Part shown: positions 46,766-55,198 of the stretch, piece after piece | How positions within the stretch are numbered: the stretch's first letter is position 1 | How the letters are laid out: each line of letters opens with the position of its first letter | NCBI RefSeq assembly: GCF_000799565.1 | Contig: NZ_JUHB01000001.1 | Location: 1,863,501-1,927,500, forward strand | Reading direction: 5' to 3' | Source: Cellulophaga sp. Hel_I_12 | GTDB lineage: Bacteria > Bacteroidota > Bacteroidia > Flavobacteriales > Flavobacteriaceae | Length of the DNA stretch: 64,000 nucleotides | Notes under the pieces: generated by a model | Seen by the model: only the letters and a program-made list of their open reading frames with translations | Databases searched by the model: none | Told to the model about the DNA's origin: nothing | Program-made: the position numbers and the translations under genes

Positions 46766-47740
46766 ATGATTACAGCAGGAATTATCGGTGGTTCAGGATA
46801 TACAGGTGGTGAGCTTATTCGCATATTAGTAGAACACCCGAAAGTTAAAATTGATTTTATTTATAGTACTACTAGAGCTAGTAAAAAAATTAGCACAGCA
46901 CATCCAGATTTATTAGGCCTAACAGACTTACAATTTACGGATACTGTAAACCTAGCTGTTGACGTTGTTTTTTTATGCTTAGGCCATGGGAACTCTACTT
47001 CATTTTTAATGGAACACGCATTTTCATCAAACACAAAAATCATCGATTTAAGTAATGATTTCAGGTTAGCAAAAGATGCTGTTTTAAACAAAAAAAAATT
47101 CATTTACGGATTACCTGAATTACATAAAGAAGCTATTAAAAAAGCAAATTATATTGCAAATCCGGGTTGTTTTGCGACCGCTATTCAATTAGCATTATTA
47201 CCTTTAGCGAAGCACAACCTACTAAATACTGCTATTCATGTCAATGCTGTAACGGGCAGTACAGGAGCAGGTATTAGTCCGTCTGACACGTCTCATTTTA
47301 GTTGGAGAAACAATAATGTGTCTTGGTATAAACCTTTTACACATCAACATCTAGATGAAATCAATGAAAGTTTACACGCTTTTAAAAATGATGTGGGCGA
47401 ACTGTATTTTTTACCCAACCGAGGCAATTTTACTCGTGGTATTTTTGCCACGGCGTATGCCACGTGTGATATACGTCTAGAAGACGCAAATGCCATGTAT
47501 CACAACTTTTATAAGGATGCCTTATTTACACAAATTTCAGCAACAGAAATTAGTTTAAAACAAGTCGTCAACACCAATCAATGCCACATTCATTTACACA
47601 AACACAAGGATACACTTTTAATTACTTCGGCTATAGATAACCTTTTAAAAGGAGCTTCTGGCCAAGCCGTTCAAAATATGAATTTAATGCTTGGGTTTGA
47701 GGAAGGAATGGGATTGAATTTGAAGGCTGGGGTTTATTAG
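46766..47740 (+). CDS. argC: N-acetyl-gamma-glutamyl-phosphate reductase (or N-succinyl counterpart)
   Basis: ArgC reduces the acylglutamyl phosphate to the semialdehyde with NADPH. The 324 aa product has the Rossmann start AGIIGGSGYTGGELIRIL, the catalytic Cys in IANPGCFATAIQLALLPL (about residue 133), the stretch VTGSTGAGISPSDTSHFSWR and the His in PFTHQHLDEI. It lies 95 bp after argG. Its stop codon TAG is the start of a repeat element. The acyl group is probably succinyl if the downstream carbamoyltransferase is of the succinyl type. Confidence 0.94.
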   Translation: MITAGIIGGSGYTGGELIRILVEHPKVKIDFIYSTTRASKKISTAHPDLLGLTDLQFTDTVNLAVDVVFLCLGHGNSTSFLMEHAFSSNTKIIDLSNDFRLAKDAVLNKKKFIYGLPELHKEAIKKANYIANPGCFATAIQLALLPLAKHNLLNTAIHVNAVTGSTGAGISPSDTSHFSWRNNNVSWYKPFTHQHLDEINESLHAFKNDVGELYFLPNRGNFTRGIFATAYATCDIRLEDANAMYHNFYKDALFTQISATEISLKQVVNTNQCHIHLHKHKDTLLITSAIDNLLKGASGQAVQNMNLMLGFEEGMGLNLKAGVY

Positions 47741-47769
47741 CCCAAGCTAACTCCCCAACGAGGGGAGAA
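47737..47769 (+). repeat. TAGCCC repeat, copy 2, with hairpin CTCCCC/GGGGAG
   Basis: This copy starts at the argC stop codon, has the core TTAGCCC...CTAACTCCCCAA and ends in a perfect 6-bp inverted repeat (47751-47767, loop AACGA). Confidence 0.65.
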
Positions 47770-47882
47770 TATGTAAATGCTTACAGTGAATTATAGCTTA
47801 TTAGAAAAGCTTGTTCATAACATATATTTTAACTTAAAAAAACGCGCCATGTATTCCCTTTTGGGATTAAGGAGCTTATATT

Positions 47883-48683
47883 ATGAAAATAGCCATCATA
47901 GGAACAGGAAATTTGGGAATTGCAATCGCCAAGGGAATTTTAAATTCGAATGGAGCCACCAGCATGTTTTTGACAAAAAGAAATACTAGAAATATCCTAA
48001 ATTTTGAAAAATTCGGAAACGTTACTGTTACTTCTGACAATAGAGACGCTGTTGAAAAATCTGATATTTTAATATTCGCCGTACAACCTGCACATTTTCT
48101 GCCGATTCTTGAAGACATCAAAGATTTATTAACGGAGAAACACGTGGTCATTTCTACCGTGACCGGATTTGGAATAGCTCAAATAGAAAAGAGTATTGGA
48201 ACAGACCAATATATTATTCGCAGCATGCCAAATACCGCTATTTCTGTAGGTAAATCAATGACTTGCGTTTGTAGTAATGAAAAAGGTAAAAAAAGAATTG
48301 ATTTGGCAAAAGCTATTTTTAATAGAATGGGTCATTCTATGGAAATTCCAGAAAACCAAATGCAAGCAGCAACTGTAATTTGCGCGAGTGGTGTTGCCTT
48401 TTGGATGCGAATGATTCGCGCAACTACCCAAGGTGCAATTCAATTAGGCTTTGATGCCAAGGAAGCACAAGAATTAGCGATGCATACTTGTTTTGGTGCA
48501 TCGAGTTTATTAATTGAGGCAGGTAGTCATCCTGAAGCTGAAATAGACCGAGTAACCACCCCCAGAGGTTGCACTATTGAAGGCCTTAACGAAATGGAAC
48601 ACCAAGGCTTAAGTTCTTCCTTAATACAAGGGATAATCGCTTCTTATGATAAAATATCAAGAATTAAAGAGGGTAATTTATAG
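47883..48683 (+). CDS. proC: Pyrroline-5-carboxylate reductase
   Basis: ProC makes proline from pyrroline-5-carboxylate using NAD(P)H. The 266 aa product has the Rossmann motif IAIIGTGNLGIAIAKGIL and the family signature in the C-terminal helix domain, ITTPRGCTIEGLNEMEHQGLSS (usual form TxPGGTT...L); here the stretch reads VTTPRGCT. IRSMPNTAISVGKSMT is also typical. Its presence among arginine genes links proline and arginine synthesis, both from glutamate semialdehydes. It lies 20 bp before argD. Confidence 0.93.
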   Translation: MKIAIIGTGNLGIAIAKGILNSNGATSMFLTKRNTRNILNFEKFGNVTVTSDNRDAVEKSDILIFAVQPAHFLPILEDIKDLLTEKHVVISTVTGFGIAQIEKSIGTDQYIIRSMPNTAISVGKSMTCVCSNEKGKKRIDLAKAIFNRMGHSMEIPENQMQAATVICASGVAFWMRMIRATTQGAIQLGFDAKEAQELAMHTCFGASSLLIEAGSHPEAEIDRVTTPRGCTIEGLNEMEHQGLSSSLIQGIIASYDKISRIKEGNL

Positions 48684-48703
48684 ACATTAAAAGATTTAAA
48701 CAT

Positions 48704-49834
48704 ATGAAACTTTTTGACGTATATCCTTTATACAATGTAACACCGGTTTCCGCAAAAGGTATTGTTGTTACCGATGATAAAGGCCTGGAATATTTAGATT
48801 TTTATGGAGGTCATGCCGTAATTTCTATAGGACATACGCACCCGCATTATGTAAAAAGAATAGAAGAACAGTTGCATAAAATTGGTTTTTACAGTAACGC
48901 TATCCAAAATCCCTTACAAGAAGAATTAGCTCATAAATTAGGAAAACAATCCGCTTGTGAAAATTATAATCTGTTTATGTGCAGCTCTGGTGCCGAAGCC
49001 AATGAAAATGCCTTAAAAATGGCATCCTTTGTTACTGGAAAATCTAGAGTTATTGCGTTCCACAACAGTTTTCATGGCAGAACCTCAGCAGCCGTCGCCG
49101 CTACCGATAACGAGAAAATAAACGCACCCATTAATAAACAACAAAAGGTAACTTTTTTAGCCTTTGAAGATGTAGAAAACTTAAAAAAAGAAATTGAAAA
49201 AGGTGATGTTTGTGGCGTTATTTTAGAAGCTATTCAAGGTGTGGGTGGCTTAGATGAACCTACGACAGAATTCTACCAAAAAGTTGCAAAAATCTGTAAA
49301 AAAAATGGCGTAGTTTTAATTGCCGATGAAGTGCAATCAGGCTTTGGCAGGAGCGGAAAATTCTTTGGTTTTCAGCATCATACTATTCAACCAGATATCA
49401 TCAGTATTGCTAAAGGCATGGGCAATGGTTTTCCTGTAGGCGGAATTTTAATTCATGAAAGCATCAAAGCCACCTACGGAATGTTAGGGACAACTTTTGG
49501 TGGTAATCATTTAGCTTGCGCGGCAACTTTAGCCGTTCTGGAGGTGTTAGAAAATGAGAATTTAATGGAGAATGCACATCGATTGGAACACTATTTTAGA
49601 GCTTGTGCCGCTGAAATTCCGCAGGTAAAAAAAGTAAAAGGCAGAGGCCTCATGCTAGGTTTGGAGTTCGATTTTGAAGTTGGTGATCTTCGAAAAAAAC
49701 TAATTTATAATCAGCATATTTTTACGGGTGGTGCTAGTAATAAAAATTTATTAAGAATTTTACCTGCTTTAACTATAACCGAGAAAGAACTTGATCTGTT
49801 TTTTGATGCACTAAAAAAGGAGCTTGCCCTCTAA
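48704..49834 (+). CDS. argD: Acylornithine aminotransferase (class III PLP)
   Basis: This PLP enzyme converts the N-acylglutamate semialdehyde to N-acylornithine. The 376 aa product shows MCSSGAEANENALKMA, FHNSFHGRTSAAVAAT, VLIADEVQSGFGRSGKFF and the PLP Lys in IISIAKGMGNGFPVGG. Length is at the short end of the family (about 375-400). With the carbamoyltransferase at 50700 the natural substrate may be N-succinyl semialdehyde. proB follows after a 102-bp gap that holds a degenerate repeat remnant and no proA. Confidence 0.93.
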   Translation: MKLFDVYPLYNVTPVSAKGIVVTDDKGLEYLDFYGGHAVISIGHTHPHYVKRIEEQLHKIGFYSNAIQNPLQEELAHKLGKQSACENYNLFMCSSGAEANENALKMASFVTGKSRVIAFHNSFHGRTSAAVAATDNEKINAPINKQQKVTFLAFEDVENLKKEIEKGDVCGVILEAIQGVGGLDEPTTEFYQKVAKICKKNGVVLIADEVQSGFGRSGKFFGFQHHTIQPDIISIAKGMGNGFPVGGILIHESIKATYGMLGTTFGGNHLACAATLAVLEVLENENLMENAHRLEHYFRACAAEIPQVKKVKGRGLMLGLEFDFEVGDLRKKLIYNQHIFTGGASNKNLLRILPALTITEKELDLFFDALKKELAL

Positions 49835-49900
49835 GCGTCCAAAAGGAGACCTTTATACCTTGTGGAAAAGTTCAAGTTTGGTACTATAAAATGAAAAGGA

Positions 49901-49920
49901 CTCCCGTCATCGAGGGAAGG
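49901..49920 (+). repeat. Partial repeat (CTCCC...CGAGGGA hairpin)
   Basis: CTCCCGTCATCGAGGGAAGG resembles the right half of the element at 47751 (CTCCCCAACGAGGGGA). It is imperfect, so identity with that family is tentative. Confidence 0.4.
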
Positions 49921-49936
49921 ATAGAAATAATTTGTA

Positions 49937-50698
49937 ATGAGGAAAAAAAGAATTTTACTTAAAATTGGCTCCACTACTTTAACCAAGGAAACTGATCATA
50001 TTTCCAGAGGTAAAATTGAGGATATTGGTCGACAAATTGCGCTTTTAAAAAACGAGTACGAGTTTATCATCGTAAGTTCTGGTGCCATTGTAGCTGCCAA
50101 ACAATTTGTAAAATTAGAGCACAATGGAGAAGAAATAACCATAAAACAAGCTTTAGCCTCCATAGGACAACCCCACTTAATGCGAATTTTTCAAGAGAAT
50201 TTTAGAGAATTGGGTTTATTTACTTCGCAATGTTTACTATCCTATTCTGATTTTGAAAATCCGAAAGCCAAATTGAACATAAAAAATACGATTGATGTTT
50301 TAGTAGCCAATAATTTTATTCCTATAATCAATGAAAATGATACTGTAGCCACGGATGAAATACAGTTTGGTGATAATGACAAACTGGCGGCATTAACTGC
50401 TGCTTTGTTAGAGGTTGACTTACTATTAATCGCTACCAATACCGATGGTGTTTATACCAAGCATTCTTTTTTAAACGAAATACCAGAAACCATTCAAGAA
50501 GTGATTGATTTGAATGATTTAATTCAAGAAGTTGATGTTCAAAAATCAACACATGGTACCGGGGGAATGCAATCAAAAATAGAAGCTGCCACCATTGCTA
50601 AAAGTGCCAATATTGAAACTTGGATCCTCAATGGTTTAAAAGATAATTTTATAACTGATGCCTTCAACGGACGAAGCAATTTTACAAAAATTAAATAA
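49937..50698 (+). CDS. proB: Glutamate 5-kinase
   Basis: ProB phosphorylates glutamate in the first step of proline synthesis. The 253 aa product consists of the amino acid kinase domain only (RILLKIGSTTLTKE at the start, VSSGAIVAAKQFV, IINENDTVATDEIQFGDNDKLAALTA and STHGTGGMQSKIEAA) and lacks the C-terminal PUA domain of E. coli ProB (367 aa). The partner proA, often placed next to proB, is not in the window. It ends 1 bp before the acylornithine carbamoyltransferase start. Confidence 0.93.
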   Translation: MRKKRILLKIGSTTLTKETDHISRGKIEDIGRQIALLKNEYEFIIVSSGAIVAAKQFVKLEHNGEEITIKQALASIGQPHLMRIFQENFRELGLFTSQCLLSYSDFENPKAKLNIKNTIDVLVANNFIPIINENDTVATDEIQFGDNDKLAALTAALLEVDLLLIATNTDGVYTKHSFLNEIPETIQEVIDLNDLIQEVDVQKSTHGTGGMQSKIEAATIAKSANIETWILNGLKDNFITDAFNGRSNFTKIK

Positions 50699-50699
50699 A

Positions 50700-51644
50700 A
50701 TGATGCATTACCTAAGCATACAAGACATAGATTCATTAGCACAATGGGTAAAAGAAGCAAAAGCTTTAAAAGAAAGTCCAAAAGCGTTTAAAAAATTAGG
50801 AAAAGGAAAAACTATCTGTTTGTTATTTTTTAATAACAGCCTTAGAACGCGTTTAAGTACTCAAAAAGCAGCTAGTAATTTGGGCTTAGAAGTTATGGTG
50901 ATGAACTTCGGAAGCGAAGGTTGGGCTCTAGAATATGAGGATGGGAGCATCATGGACCAAGGCACATCAGAACATATAAAAGAAGCTGCGCAAGTGGTGG
51001 CGCAGTTTTGTGATATTGTTGCGATTCGTGCTTTTGCCTCGTTAAGTGATAAAGAGAAAGATGAAGCCGAATTAGTGATCAACGGATTTAAAAAATATGC
51101 CACTATTCCCGTCGTAAATATGGAAAGTTCTGTTGGGCATCCTTTACAAGCCTTGGCAGATGCCATCACGATGGCAGAAAACAAAACAAAAGAACGACCA
51201 AAAGTAGTACTGTCGTGGGCACCACATCCGAAGGCTTTACCCCATGCGGTAGCCAATTCTTTTACTGAAATGATGCTGAAACAAGAGGCTGATTTTGTCA
51301 TTACCCACCCAAAAGGGTACGAATTAAATCCTGAAATTACAAAAGAGGCTAAAATTGAATACGATCAAAATAAAGCCCTAGAAAATGCAGACTTTGTTTA
51401 TGTGAAAAATTGGAGTAGTTATGCAGACTATGGCAAGGTAGTGAACCAAGATAAAAATTGGATGATGACGAAAGAAAAACTTAGGAATGCTAAGTTTATG
51501 CACTGTCTACCGGTCCGTAGAAATGTGATCGTAGAAGATGCAGTTTTAGACAGCGACCAATCTTTAGTGATTGAACAGGCCAATAATAGAACCTATGCGG
51601 CACAGATTGTCTTAAAGAAGATACTGAACTCCCTAGGTTCCTAA
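50700..51644 (+). CDS. argF': N-acylornithine carbamoyltransferase, probably N-succinylornithine type
   Basis: This transcarbamylase acts on N-acylornithine instead of ornithine. The 314 aa product has the carbamoyl-phosphate loop NNSLRTRLSTQKAA (S-x-R-T-R), GEGW-like GSEGWALEYEDGS, SSVGHPLQALAD and HCLPVRRNVIVED. Known work on this family identifies the residue before the EH pair as decisive: Glu in the Xanthomonas acetyl enzyme, Pro in the Bacteroides succinyl enzyme, and Ser, Ala or Val giving succinyl activity. Here it is Ser90 (GTSEH). ATG 50700 or 50703 is the start; the longer frame from 50658 lies inside proB. Confidence 0.9.
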   Translation: MMHYLSIQDIDSLAQWVKEAKALKESPKAFKKLGKGKTICLLFFNNSLRTRLSTQKAASNLGLEVMVMNFGSEGWALEYEDGSIMDQGTSEHIKEAAQVVAQFCDIVAIRAFASLSDKEKDEAELVINGFKKYATIPVVNMESSVGHPLQALADAITMAENKTKERPKVVLSWAPHPKALPHAVANSFTEMMLKQEADFVITHPKGYELNPEITKEAKIEYDQNKALENADFVYVKNWSSYADYGKVVNQDKNWMMTKEKLRNAKFMHCLPVRRNVIVEDAVLDSDQSLVIEQANNRTYAAQIVLKKILNSLGS

Positions 51645-51746
51645 GGAGAAACTCATGTTGGGACTAAAAAAACGAGCTTATTCTTTATAAAGGAAAGAGC
51701 CTAAAGAAGTGAATTAAAACAAGTAATACCTCATAAAGTAGAACTC

Positions 51747-52541
51747 ATGCCGACTAAGAAGACTAAAAAGAGCTTATCCATTGTAAAAATTGGCGGTAAT
51801 GTCATTGAAAATACGGCGGAATTAAATAGGTTTTTAACCTTGTTTTCCGCCTTAGAGGGTCCAAAAATATTAGTTCATGGTGGGGGCAAATTAGCGACTA
51901 CCTTAGCTTCAAAACTAGGCATAGCATCTAAATTGGTGCATGGAAGACGTATTACTGATGCCGATAGTATTGATGTCATTACCATGGTTTATGGTGGTTT
52001 AGCCAATAAAACTATAGTGGCAAAATTACAGGCAAATACTTGTAACGCGATTGGTTTAAGCGGGGCCGACGCGAACAGCATTCAAGCACATAAACGCCCT
52101 GTAAAAGATATAGATTACGGTTTCGTGGGCGATATAGATCGTGTAAATACCAACTTCATTGATACCCTATTAAAAGCAAAACTCAGCCCTGTTTTTTGTG
52201 CTTTATCACATGACGGTAAAGGTCAAATTTTAAATACCAATGCTGATACGATTGCCTCGGAAATTGCGATTGGCCTGAGTAAAATTTACAAAACTACCTT
52301 GTATTATTGTTTTGAAAAAAAGGGTGTTTTGCTCGATATCAAAGATGAAAATTCGGTGATAAAACACATCAATACAGAACAATATCAAGACCTATTAACA
52401 CAAAAAATAATAGTAGCAGGTATGCTTCCTAAATTAGAGAATTGTTTTCATGCTTTACGGCATAACGTAGATAAAGTATGTTTAGGAGATTTGGAAATGA
52501 TGAAAACCGATGCTACTTTATTTACCACAATTACCTTATAA
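51747..52541 (+). CDS. argB: N-acetylglutamate kinase (or N-succinyl counterpart)
   Basis: ArgB phosphorylates the acylglutamate. The 264 aa kinase shows SIVKIGGNVIEN, ILVHGGGKLATTLASKLGI, VHGRRITDADSIDVITMVYGGLANKTIV and GQILNTNADTIASEIAIGL. The GGGKLA loop has Lys where classical ArgB has Pro-x-I, a variant seen in Bacteroidota. The 5' end (ACTCATG...GACTAAAAA...GAGCTTATCC) is an imperfect copy of a stretch 92 bp upstream. The stop overlaps the region of the deacylase start (1 bp gap). Confidence 0.92.
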   Translation: MPTKKTKKSLSIVKIGGNVIENTAELNRFLTLFSALEGPKILVHGGGKLATTLASKLGIASKLVHGRRITDADSIDVITMVYGGLANKTIVAKLQANTCNAIGLSGADANSIQAHKRPVKDIDYGFVGDIDRVNTNFIDTLLKAKLSPVFCALSHDGKGQILNTNADTIASEIAIGLSKIYKTTLYYCFEKKGVLLDIKDENSVIKHINTEQYQDLLTQKIIVAGMLPKLENCFHALRHNVDKVCLGDLEMMKTDATLFTTITL

Positions 52542-52542
52542 A

Positions 52543-53610
52543 ATGACTCAAAAACAACTCACCGAAAAAGCCATTGACCTTTTAAAAGAGCTCATCAGCA
52601 TTCCGTCTTTTTCTAAAGAAGAAGATAAAACAGCAGAAGCAATTCAAAACTGGTTCACTTTTTTTAGTATTCCTTTTACTAGAGAAAACAACAATGTATA
52701 TGCTAAAAATAAATTTTGGAATGATGGCAAACCTACATTGCTTTTAAACTCTCATCATGATACCGTCAAACCAAATCAAGGGTATACCAAAGACCCATTT
52801 GATCCGCATATAGAGGATGGTAAATTATATGGTTTGGGGAGTAATGATGCGGGTGGCTGTTTAGTATCACTACTCGCGACGTTTACCCATTTTTATGCGA
52901 ACGAAAATTTAAGTCATAATATTTTAATGGTGGCCTCAGCAGAAGAAGAAAATGCAGGAAAAAATAGTTTAAGAGGCTTATTACCCAATTTACCTAAAAT
53001 TGATGTGGCTCTCGTAGGTGAACCTACTTTAATGAATTTAGCGATCGCAGAAAAAGGTTTACTAGTTTTTGATGCTGTGGTAAAAGGAACACCATCGCAT
53101 GCGGCCCATCCTAATGAGGACAATGCTATCTACAATACGATTAAAGTATTAGAATGGTTTAAAAATTATACCTTTAATAAAACATCCGAAGTCCTTGGAG
53201 AGGTAAAATTAACCGTCACGCAAATCAACGCTGGAAATCAACATAATGTAGTGCCTTCACAAGTTGATTTGGTGCTAGATGTTCGCGTAAATGATAAGTA
53301 TACCAATCAAGAAATTGCGACGATACTAAAATCTGAGGCACCATGTGAACTTAAAGAACGTTCCCTTAGGCTTAACTCTTCTTCGATCGATAAAAACCAT
53401 GCTTTAGTGCAATCAGGAATTGCATTAGGCAGAACTACCTACGGCTCACCTACCCTTTCGGATCAGGCAGCATTAACATGCCAATCTTTGAAATTAGGGC
53501 CTGGGGATAGTACACGTTCTCATTCAGCAAATGAGTATATTTATATTCATGAAATTGAAGAAGGAATAGATTTGTATATTGAGATATTGGAAGGCTTTTT
53601 AGCCCCCTAA
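52543..53610 (+). CDS. argE': M20-family deacylase (N-acetyl- or N-succinylcitrulline deacylase)
   Basis: This binuclear metallopeptidase-fold enzyme removes the acyl group from N-acylcitrulline after the carbamoyl transfer, giving citrulline for ArgG. The 355 aa product has metal-binding residues in LLNSHHDTVKPNQG (HxD), GLGSNDAGG (Asp), SAEEENAGKNS (catalytic EE), and the dimerisation domain KGTPSHAAHP. The final residues GFLAP and the stop are supplied by a TAGCCCC repeat. Start ATG 52543 is 1 bp after the argB stop; a longer frame from 52510 is inside argB. Confidence 0.9.
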   Translation: MTQKQLTEKAIDLLKELISIPSFSKEEDKTAEAIQNWFTFFSIPFTRENNNVYAKNKFWNDGKPTLLLNSHHDTVKPNQGYTKDPFDPHIEDGKLYGLGSNDAGGCLVSLLATFTHFYANENLSHNILMVASAEEENAGKNSLRGLLPNLPKIDVALVGEPTLMNLAIAEKGLLVFDAVVKGTPSHAAHPNEDNAIYNTIKVLEWFKNYTFNKTSEVLGEVKLTVTQINAGNQHNVVPSQVDLVLDVRVNDKYTNQEIATILKSEAPCELKERSLRLNSSSIDKNHALVQSGIALGRTTYGSPTLSDQAALTCQSLKLGPGDSTRSHSANEYIYIHEIEEGIDLYIEILEGFLAP

Positions 53611-53626
53611 CCCCAAAGGAGGAATT
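53599..53626 (+). repeat. TAGCCCC repeat, copy 3 (end of the deacylase gene)
   Basis: The copy has the core TTAGCCCCCTAACCCCAAAG and encodes the last residues and the stop of the M20 gene, then continues as GAGGAATT. Confidence 0.65.
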
Positions 53627-53638
53627 AAAATTCAAGCT

Positions 53639-53662
53639 CAATTTCAATTTCAATTTCAATTT
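53639..53662 (+). repeat. Hexanucleotide tandem repeat (CAATTT)x4
   Basis: Four perfect CAATTT units lie 29 bp after the deacylase stop in the 175-bp gap before argH. It is a slippage-prone microsatellite; no gene is read through it. Confidence 0.85.
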
Positions 53663-53785
53663 TAAAAAATGGTTTAAGTTTTAAATAAAACTATCAATCA
53701 AAGGAAAGAATAAACAGTTTTTTTCATCAACAGACAACCATCAACCAACAACTAAATGAATACGAACCACTAACAACCGATTAAA

Positions 53786-55066
53786 ATGAAACTTTGGGAC
53801 AAAGGATTTAGTACAGATAAAAAAATAGATCATTTTACCGTTGGTAATGATCGAGAGTTAGACTTGCATTTGGCGAAATACGACGTAATGGCTTCAAAAG
53901 CACATGCAAAAATGTTGGGCAAAATTGGCTTATTAACGCCAGAAGAAACGCATAGGTTGGTTCAAGAATTATCGGATATTGGGGAAACAATCGACAAGGG
54001 AACCTTTACCATTGAAGATTCTTTTGAAGATATGCACTCCAAAATAGAATACCTCCTCATTCAAAAATTAGGGGATACAGGGAAAAAAATTCATACGGCG
54101 CGCTCCAGAAATGATCAAGTTTTAGTGGCGATGCATTTATATCTAAAAAATGAACTTGCAGCGATTAAATCCGAAACCAAAATATTGTTTGACTTGCTAT
54201 TAGATCTCGCCGATAAACATAAAAGCATTTTATTACCCGGGTATACGCATTTACAAATTGCCATGCCTTCCTCTTTTGGTTTATGGTTTTCAGCGTATGC
54301 AGAAAGCTTAATTGATGATTTGTATTTCATTGATGCAGCGCAGAAAATAGCAGACCAAAACCCATTAGGAAGTGCGGCGGGATACGGAAGTTCGTTCCCA
54401 ATCGATAGAGCTTTTACGACCCAAGAGTTGAACTTTGCTACACAAAAATTCAATGTCGTAGCGGCACAAATGAGCCGTGGAAAAGTAGAGAAAGCAGCGG
54501 CTTTTGGCATCAGTAGTATTGCAGCAACACTCTCTAAAATGGCCATGGATATTTGTTTATATATGAGTCAGAATTTTAATTTTATCTCTTTCCCTGACGA
54601 ATTAACTACGGGTTCGAGTATTATGCCACACAAAAAAAATCCGGATGTTTTTGAGTTAATTCGTGGAAAATGTAATAAACTGCAAGCAGTACCTACCCAA
54701 CTAAGCCTGCTACTCACCAATTTACCCAGTGGGTACCACCGAGATTTACAATTGGTAAAAGAAGTAATTGTTCCAGCTATTCAAGATCTTAGAGCTTGTA
54801 TAGAAATCTTGACTTTTAGTTTAAAAGAAGTTCGCGTTAATGAAGCCATTTTAGAAGACCCGAAGTACGACTATTTGTTTAGTGTGGACACACTGAATGA
54901 ATTGGTATTATCTGGAACTCCTTTTCGTGATGCCTATAAACAAATGGGCATTGAAATTTATGAAGGTAGGTTTACCCCAAAACGCGATATTAAACATACG
55001 CATCAAGGTAGTTTAGGGAATTTGTGTTTAGAGGAAATTAGGAAAAAGATGGAGGATATTGATTAA
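53786..55066 (+). CDS. argH: Argininosuccinate lyase
   Basis: ArgH splits argininosuccinate into arginine and fumarate, the last step. The 426 aa product shows HTARSRNDQVLVAMHLYLK, PGYTHLQIAMPSSFG (catalytic His region) and the superfamily signature TTGSSIMPHKKNPDVFELIRG with the catalytic Ser. The family often reads MPQKKNPD; here His replaces Gln. It is shorter than E. coli ArgH (457 aa) at the C-terminus, as is common in flavobacteria. It is the last gene of the operon and converges with a small membrane protein gene. Confidence 0.94.
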   Translation: MKLWDKGFSTDKKIDHFTVGNDRELDLHLAKYDVMASKAHAKMLGKIGLLTPEETHRLVQELSDIGETIDKGTFTIEDSFEDMHSKIEYLLIQKLGDTGKKIHTARSRNDQVLVAMHLYLKNELAAIKSETKILFDLLLDLADKHKSILLPGYTHLQIAMPSSFGLWFSAYAESLIDDLYFIDAAQKIADQNPLGSAAGYGSSFPIDRAFTTQELNFATQKFNVVAAQMSRGKVEKAAAFGISSIAATLSKMAMDICLYMSQNFNFISFPDELTTGSSIMPHKKNPDVFELIRGKCNKLQAVPTQLSLLLTNLPSGYHRDLQLVKEVIVPAIQDLRACIEILTFSLKEVRVNEAILEDPKYDYLFSVDTLNELVLSGTPFRDAYKQMGIEIYEGRFTPKRDIKHTHQGSLGNLCLEEIRKKMEDID

Positions 55067-55198
55067 AGCTATAAAAGGTTTTTTCGTTGCTTTAAAATCA
55101 ATCAGTGGTTGCCATAAGGAGCGAACGCATTCCTAAAGCCTTTTCTTTTACAAGATCTATTTGGGTTAAGTAACCCATTTAGAGGGCTTCCCGATAGC

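Noticed and set aside
47777..47989. 70-codon ORF before proC
   Set aside because: It overlaps proC in another frame and starts in repeat-derived intergenic sequence.
50861..51301. 146-codon minus-strand ORF inside the carbamoyltransferase gene
   Set aside because: It is long but antisense to a complete enzyme and shows the Ser/Ala-rich composition typical of mirror frames.
55162..55177. Inverted repeat TGGGTTAAGTAACCCA after argH considered as terminator
   Set aside because: The stem is short with a tight loop and no T run on either side; support is too weak to list it.
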